The notes beneath the pieces were generated by a model. The model was not told the DNA's origin and did no database searches. It worked only from the letters and a program-made list of their open reading frames with translations. From contig OY979727.1 in NCBI GenBank assembly GCA_963855995.1, positions 9,146,446-9,210,445 of the forward strand: 64,000 bases of DNA. Reading direction: 5' to 3'. Numbering within the stretch: position 1 is the first letter of the stretch; every line of letters begins with the position of its first letter. This DNA comes from Muricea muricata (lineage: Eukaryota; Cnidaria; Anthozoa; Malacalcyonacea; Plexauridae). Below, piece by piece: positions 58,249-64,000 of the stretch. The position numbers were made by a program, and so were the translations under genes.

Positions 58249-58322
58249 CAACATGCGAACAAAATGGCCATGGCATAAAGTCGGTAGAATTGATGAAGAC
58301 AAAAATGGAAAATGCATCAAAA
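58249..58322 (+). CDS. candidate second exon of the same unidentified gene
   Basis: A pyrimidine-rich tract and CGTAG acceptor precede 74 nt that read (A)TCEQNGHGIKSVELMKTKM then ENASK, ending AAA|GTAAGT, a full-consensus donor. Its phase fits the exon at 56587-56602 across a 1646-bp intron. No family match is evident. The overlapping longer frames (58131-58331 plus, 58222-58512 minus) are not favoured because they run past these splice sites. Confidence 0.35.
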
Positions 58323-59556
58323 GTAAGTTAAACATATAATGTCTCTTGTATAGTTTCACAAAGTACTTTTTGGTGCGGTAAATGTACATTACAACCACGA
58401 ACGTCGCGCTGCCGTTGCTTTCCAATACTTGTCTAGTTGTCTTTAGTTGTGCGATATCCTTCGCACTTCTACCATTCATTGTCGGAAAATCTGTCTCCAT
58501 TATAATTTCCAAATTAATTCTGTAATATTTTGTTTATATTCTTTAGTATTTTGTTGTCATTTCTGTTTGTTTATTTGAATATTTACAGTATTTATTTGAA
58601 TACAAATTTAAATTCAGCAATTTTGTATAGAAATTAACTTTTGGGAAAACTACTTGTCTTGAAAAAATTTAATTTTATGTTTTTTTGTTTTCCTAAACTT
58701 AAAGCTGACTGGTTGGTTCAACTCAGATTGATTGGATTTTATGAGAGAGAGTGATTAATGTTTAATCGTACTCCAAATGATGCGATTTGGGGATTAATCG
58801 CACTATTTTTAACCAATCAGATTGCATGAAACACCATTGATTTCAAAATGAATGTAATAAATGCCTAAATTATATGAGTGATGATTTGGCATTAATTGCA
58901 TGACCTAATTTGTTCTATTACTTATTAATTACATATCTTCTGTAATCAATTTGGTCAGAAAAAATATAATTTAATAGGTCATAATTTTCAAAATCCTCAA
59001 ATTCAATGCTGATTGGCTAGTTGTAAATACTAGAGTGATTTTCATTGGCTGTGGGCAAGGGTGCGATTAATGCTCAAATCACACTGCTGCAAACCAATGA
59101 AATTGCAGTATTTGCCGCTAATTACAGAAGATATATAGTTAATAATTATATACAAATATGCAACCACCGCTACGCCACAGATCGCAATATTTGAAACTGA
59201 GCGGATGGCTGAATTTTTACAAAACACCAAGTTTTGGGCTACCTAGGGCATGAACAAATAAATTAAATAGCAATTAGTACATATCCCTTGACATGATCTT
59301 TATTAACATTCCTTAACATGATTTTTATTTCTCCTAGAAAATTTTCCAGAAAGTTTTTGAGTTCTCAGAGCAAGTTTTCTGATCACAACAAAGTAAACTC
59401 TTGATGATGGAAAGTGGTAAAAGGTCTTGATATTTTTGTTTGTTTTTCAGTGCAAAATGCTTTGAACATGCTTGCTTGTGATTGGTGATCGTCCCATCAG
59501 GCTATCATCCTATAAATTGCTTTTTTAAAAAATCAGTTTTTACTGACTATAAAACA
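58323..59556. other. non-coding interval
   Basis: No gene recognised. Around 58740-59110 short motifs such as GATTAAT(C/G) and CCAATGA/CCAATCA recur in both orientations, hinting at old foldback elements. Confidence 0.4.
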
Positions 59557-59569
59557 AATGTACAATCAA

Positions 59570-59809
59570 ATTAATATATAATTTTGTGGAAACACCATGT
59601 GAGTTTATTATCGCAAAGCTTTCAATCTGTAAGCTCGAATCTTCATCAGTGCTAATAATGTAGCATTATTATTAGCTCCACAGTCATTATTTGCATTGAT
59701 GAAGATCCGAGCTTATGGATCGCAAGCTTTGTGATAATAAACTTACATGGTGTCTCCACAAAATTATATTTCAATTTGATATTCGCCATGCAAACGTACA
59801 ACGAACTTT
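59570..59809. mobile_element. short element flanked by 13-bp direct repeats
   Basis: AATGTACAATCAA occurs at 59557-59569 and 59810-59822. Between them lie inverted halves: ATAATTTTGTGGAAACACCA...TTTATTATCGCAAAGCTT against AAGCTTTGTGATAATAAAC...TGGTGTCTCCACAAAATTAT, then TTCGCCATGCAAACGTACAA. Relatives or fragments occur at 4602-4720, 20850-20885, 21975-22010 and 60120-60150. A direct repeat this long suggests retroposition rather than a cut-and-paste transposon. Confidence 0.7.
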
Positions 59810-59822
59810 AATGTACAATCAA

Positions 59823-60760
59823 TTTGAACACATATCAAATATTGTAGTTTTATGATCAGTGAATAAATTGATGTTTACATCACCAATCATAGGTAGCTTA
59901 AAATTTTCAAAGCAATAAACAATTGTAGTGCCAAGCGAAATAATGATAAACTGTTTATGGTTTTAAAGGTTATCAATTTCAAACATTGTTTATTGAGCGT
60001 GGTTCATTTCCTGATTGCTGCCAGCCTACTTTTCAAAATTTGAATTAAAACGAATAAAGTAGAAAAGTTTTTCATTATTTTGCTTTTAAATATTAAATTA
60101 ACATCAAGAGGATTGAGATGATAAATCCATATGGTGTTGTCCACAAGTTAAAATTATAATTTCTGAATTTTTTTACTATATTGATCGATAGCTTATTGAA
60201 ATTGAGCTGGTATTTTATTTGCAATCAGCTTCAGCAAACTTTGCTCGTCCAAATTCTGAACTATAGTTGAAAGTTGTAATGGGGATATGTGAACTACTCT
60301 ATATATGTATGGAATTATATTTTGAATTTTGCTAGCAAGTTCCAAACTTCATCTTGAAATCTGGAAATTCATTTAACATTTATTCAGGAAAGCTTGTCTG
60401 AGGTAAATCTACTTCAGATAACAAATTATTAAAACAATGGATTCTTTCTGTGATATTTCTTTTTGAGGTACCTACTAGGACTGTAATCTATATGTATACC
60501 GGTAACTAACTATAAGTTCACTTTGAATTGTATTCAATGTTTTGTGTTTTTATATGATAAATAATTGCTTTGCTGCAGTATATTTATTTGAAAATTTTGA
60601 TTGATTTTGACATCTTGTATGATTGATTTTTACTGCTTAGAATTTCAAAATTTATAAGGAAAATTTTAAGCAGATAAGGTTAAGTCATTTACCCTAGTTA
60701 GCCAAGTAGCCATTATAGCAAGTACAAAGTACAGTCATTTGATATGTCTGTTGTTTGCAG
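59823..60760. other. non-coding interval
   Basis: No gene recognised. A fragment ATATGGTGTTGTCCACAAGT (60129) relates to the 59.6 kb element. Confidence 0.45.
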
Positions 60761-60767
60761 TTGGAGC

Positions 60768-61574
60768 ACAACCTAGTACCTGGGCTTCTATCTACGCTCC
60801 CGGTGCCCTCCCGCTGCGAAAGAACCCTAGTATTGTCTGGTCACGTGATATCCCAGATTTTGGGATTTGAGTAATTTGTCATTAGGGTGGGTACGTAAGG
60901 CTGACAGTTTGCTTTTCAATTCGCTTGTGTTTGTCGCATGTTCGTTTGTTAAATGAACTTTATGAGTTTATGGCAATGCTCGTCTTGACAAATGATTTGT
61001 ACGTTTGCCCGCGTTTACACGCACACGAATTACTGGACGCACGCGAATTAGTTTTTTCTTCGCCCCAGTTTATTCTAAAAAAAAATAATTTTTGCCCATA
61101 TGAATAAAAATCTTTTATATTATTGACACTTGACAAATAAAATTCGAATAATAGAGGTGTTACAATCATTAGACTAATGTTTAAAAATGTCAGTCATATC
61201 TATAAATACACCGCAATTAGTAATAATACAATTTGTCTTCATTATGTGATAAACAAAAGCGTCACACAACTTGTATTTAAAATTATATTGTGATGTGAAA
61301 AGCTAGCATGGTACACCAATTTATGGATCACAGACTTTAGAACCGTAGTCCTATCTCAAAATATATCTTTTCTTAACACAACAAAGCTTAATAGTCCGCT
61401 CTTAATGAAACAATACAGTAACGATTTTAAAACATTTGCTGACAAAAGTAATCAATCGTCCCACCCCTACTTCGTAGGGCAGCCGAGCACTAATCACGTG
61501 ACCGGACAATACTAGGGCTCTTTCGCAGCGGGAGGGCACTGGGAGCGTAGATAGAAGCCCAGGTACTAGGTTGT
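60768..61574. mobile_element. 807-bp hAT-like MITE with target duplication
   Basis: Termini ACAACCTAGTACCTGGGCTT and the inverse AAGCCCAGGTACTAGGTTGT extend about 80 bp (through GCTGCGAAAGA and TCTGGTCACGTGA), with a few mismatches. TTGGAGC flanks both sides (60761-60767, 61575-61581); 7-8 bp depending on the exact end. Such a duplication fits the hAT group. Interior frames (60925-61107 plus, 60960-61169 minus) are not coding. Confidence 0.8.
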
Positions 61575-61636
61575 TTGGAGCATTGTTTTGCCTGTTTTTA
61601 ATGCCAAATATTTGCTTTCACAAATCTATTTGCAAC

Positions 61637-61893
61637 ATTTAAAATTGTTTTACTTGTTATTTGAACATTGCCATTTTGCAATTGCAGAAATAGAAGTTCC
61701 TTCATTCCATAGATTTATTATAATTATATTTCTCGTTTATGTATCCTGAATCTATATTATATTTCCTGGGTCTCTTTGCAATGTTTGAAATTGTTTTCTT
61801 TGTTATGTAAACATTGCCATTTTTGGAATTGCAGACATTAAAAGTTCTTTTGTTCCATAGACTTATTATAATTATATTTCTCGTTTATATATC
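61637..61893 (+). repeat. two tandem copies, ~149 bp
   Basis: AAATTGTTTT.CTT, AACATTGCCATTTT, AATTGCAGA, TTCCATAGA.TTATTATAAT and ATATTTCTCGTTTAT appear in both copies, starting near 61637 and 61786. Confidence 0.8.
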
Positions 61894-63215
61894 AGCACAG
61901 CTTGACTTTGAGGTTTTGTATTCGTATAAAAATGCGATATTAATTTCCAGATATCAATTTGAAGCTTATGAATTGCTTGCAAACTTCAAAACATAGTTAT
62001 AAAATTCCCCCCTCACTTGTCAATTTCCAAATATGGTTGGAAACTTTAGGTTTTATCAGATTCACATTTAGCAACCAAATTTATTCTAGTTTTTTTCTTC
62101 TGGTTTTATATAAACATCATTTTAATTTACACATCTTTATCAGTTTAAATTTTAAACCTTATTGTGGGAACACCAGACTTGAATTTCATCTCAGTCATCT
62201 TGTTGTAGAAGTTGATTGTTTAAGAGTTGGAAAGTATATTTTAAAAAAACACAACCAGAAACTCAATCAGCTGGAATATGTACCAAATAAATGGATGAGT
62301 TTTGAAAGGAACCTTTGTGATTTCAAACTATAGAGCTCTTCCAACCTTTTAAACAATCACTAAAAGTGCTAGCTGATTCTTTTAGTTGCTATAAAGTGGA
62401 ACTTGTTTGAATACAAATGAACTAAGCAAAGCTATTTCTAAAGAAAAAAACAAAGCTAGTTGTACATTGCACTTTGAAAGTTATTTTATTTCAGAGGGTA
62501 AAATTAGTAGGCTTTAAAATGTGGAATTAAAAGCACAAAAATAATAAGTCCACAGTGATGTTTATAGAAAGAAACTGCACCATGTGCAAGTTCATGAACA
62601 CCAGGGGTGGACTTTTTGTAGGATGCAGGTGGTGCACACCAAGTTTTTGTGACACCCCCCCCCCCCCAAAAAAAAAAAAATAATCCAAAATGCAAACTTT
62701 ATATATTGTTATTCACTTGTTTTCAAGAAAATTTGAGTTAAAAGTCTAAGTATAATACTTTAATCATAATTTGGTGTTCGAAACAACTAAATCAAAATGA
62801 ACAACAGTGACAGATATGAATAATATCCAATCAGGTCCGTTAGTGCACCAATACACCCTCCTATGAAGATGTGCACCCTTGCTGTCAGATGAGAATTGCT
62901 CTATCCCCCCAGTAAATACTGAATACTAAGGATGAAATAACAGTTTTTGTTTTAATATGATCCCAAAATAATATGATAATTTTCAGCGCCAAAATGAGAA
63001 TTTTTTGAGAACGTTAACGTCTCTTTTCATTATTGATGACTTTTACGTATATTTTGAACAGTGATATTTTCAGAACTGCATTTGTGTTTGATTTATAAAA
63101 TTAATACCAGACCTACATTATTTAAATTTTCTGTTTTCGCTTCGCTTAATTCTTATTTGACAAGTGAAATTAGCTTATAAATTTTCAATGTTCATTCACT
63201 TAGCTTTGAGTCATC
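61894..63215. other. non-coding interval
   Basis: No gene recognised. The 124-codon frame 61959-62333 is AT-rich, has no domain and no coding context. A poly-C then poly-A tract lies at 62645-62680. Confidence 0.5.
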
Positions 63216-63219
63216 TTGA

Positions 63220-63350
63220 TTTTCAAACAGTTCCACTTTGTAGTATGGTAGTTATAATATAAGAAAACAGTTTACATGGCTTTTGAGAAGGTTTTTTCAT
63301 CAATTAAAGGTAAGTTTATACTTCAAATGAATCTGGTTTCAACCTGACAA
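63220..63350 (+). repeat. dispersed exon-like repeat, copy 3
   Basis: ATAAGAAAACAGTTTACATG, an ATG at 63276 open for 34 nt to AAAG|GTAAGT (donor at 63310), then TTTATACTTCAAA and TTCAACCTGACAAC. It matches 8930-9015 (minus) most closely and 7725-7845 in its ends. AGTTGTCAGGTTGAA at the window end (63986-64000) is an inverted copy of its last block. Confidence 0.5.
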
Positions 63351-64000
63351 CAATCGAATATAAAATTTACTTAAATTTCTTATGCTAGCTGCTCAGCTTA
63401 AATTTCTGCAGGCAATCAGTATCTCAATGTTCATATTTAGCTCGTTTTGATTTTGGTACCACATATTGATAAAAATTAATCATTGTTATATTTTGTTCAT
63501 TGTGCAAGGTGGCATAAAAGTTATTGCGTGTGGTGAAAGTTGAAAAAAAACTTTTTTCCTCAAACAATGAGTTTTAGGTTAATTTCCATGTGTTAAGCTT
63601 TTTGTAAAACTTTCAAAGTTAATCGAAAACTTGGCCCGTTTATTTATTTATGTATTATCCAATGTGTATTTTTTAAGTAAAAAGTTTACCTTTCCTGATA
63701 TAAACAGACGTTTTTTGACAAAAGCATCAAAAGTTTCCATAAAGATTTGGAAATTTGGCAGTTTCTATAATGTTAATCAAAATTTTCGTTTTCAACTCTA
63801 TAGAATTTAAGGCAAAATATACGTCTAGACATTTAAAATCATTCTTCACTATTACAGGTATTTACGTATTATTTACGAGCATACAGTAGGTACTCCTACT
63901 TAAATCTAGTTTCTGCATTTTGGTCTGAACACAGGGCGTTTTCAAAGAAAAAAGTAATAAACAAACATATATAATATAAATTCAAAGTTGTCAGGTTGAA
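63351..64000. other. non-coding interval
   Basis: AT-rich, no gene recognised. It ends in an inverted GTTGTCAGGTTGAA that pairs with 63338-63351. Confidence 0.5.

Noticed and set aside
61959..62333. 124-codon plus-strand open frame
   Set aside because: AT-rich composition, no domain, begins with no promoter or splice context; chance frame.

Overview
The window is animal nuclear DNA: AT-rich, intron-containing, gene-poor and crowded with mobile elements. The one gene that can be named is an Lmx/LMX1-type LIM-homeobox gene, whose homeodomain is close to the bilaterian LMX1 type. The abundance of foldback MITEs, CR1/L2-like LINE remnants and tRNA-derived repeats fits an anthozoan cnidarian (sea anemone or coral). 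That placement is an inference from overall character, not from a diagnostic marker.

Layout. (1) 1-15.2 kb is bounded by two diverged inverted arms of about 1.6 kb. Each carries a TGACGTCA site and a decayed first-exon-like ORF reading inward. The 12 kb between them holds only SINE and MITE remnants. (2) 15.2-21.7 kb is foldback DNA: a 3.2 kb imperfect palindrome, an 800-bp element nested in one of its arms with a TA duplication (the other arm preserves the empty site), and a 751-bp mariner-like foldback MITE. (3) 21.7-30.3 kb is non-coding, with one LINE relic, several hairpins and diverged tandem repeats. (4) 30.36-33.99 kb holds five exons of the Lmx gene on the + strand (LIM2, three homeodomain exons, C-terminal exon). 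The LIM1 and start exons were not found. The first intron carries an antisense 5'-truncated LINE fused to a nearly identical inverted copy of the first homeodomain exon and adjoining intron. (5) 34-41.8 kb is non-coding with short duplications, minisatellite and MITEs. (6) 41.85-55.8 kb is a satellite of about 14 kb with a ~146-bp unit. Each unit carries tRNA-like A and B boxes at tRNA spacing. The units form two arrays of opposite orientation meeting head-to-head at about 45.3 kb. (7) 55.8-64 kb has a LINE relic, a possible two-exon start of an unidentified gene (56587-58322) and more MITEs.

Most short ORFs are spurious; the real coding content is the Lmx exons, transposon relics and perhaps the 56.6/58.2 kb exon pair. 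The most interesting items are the tRNA-like satellite, the LINE/Lmx-exon chimeric inverted duplication, and the 15 kb inverted-repeat structure with promoter-like arms.
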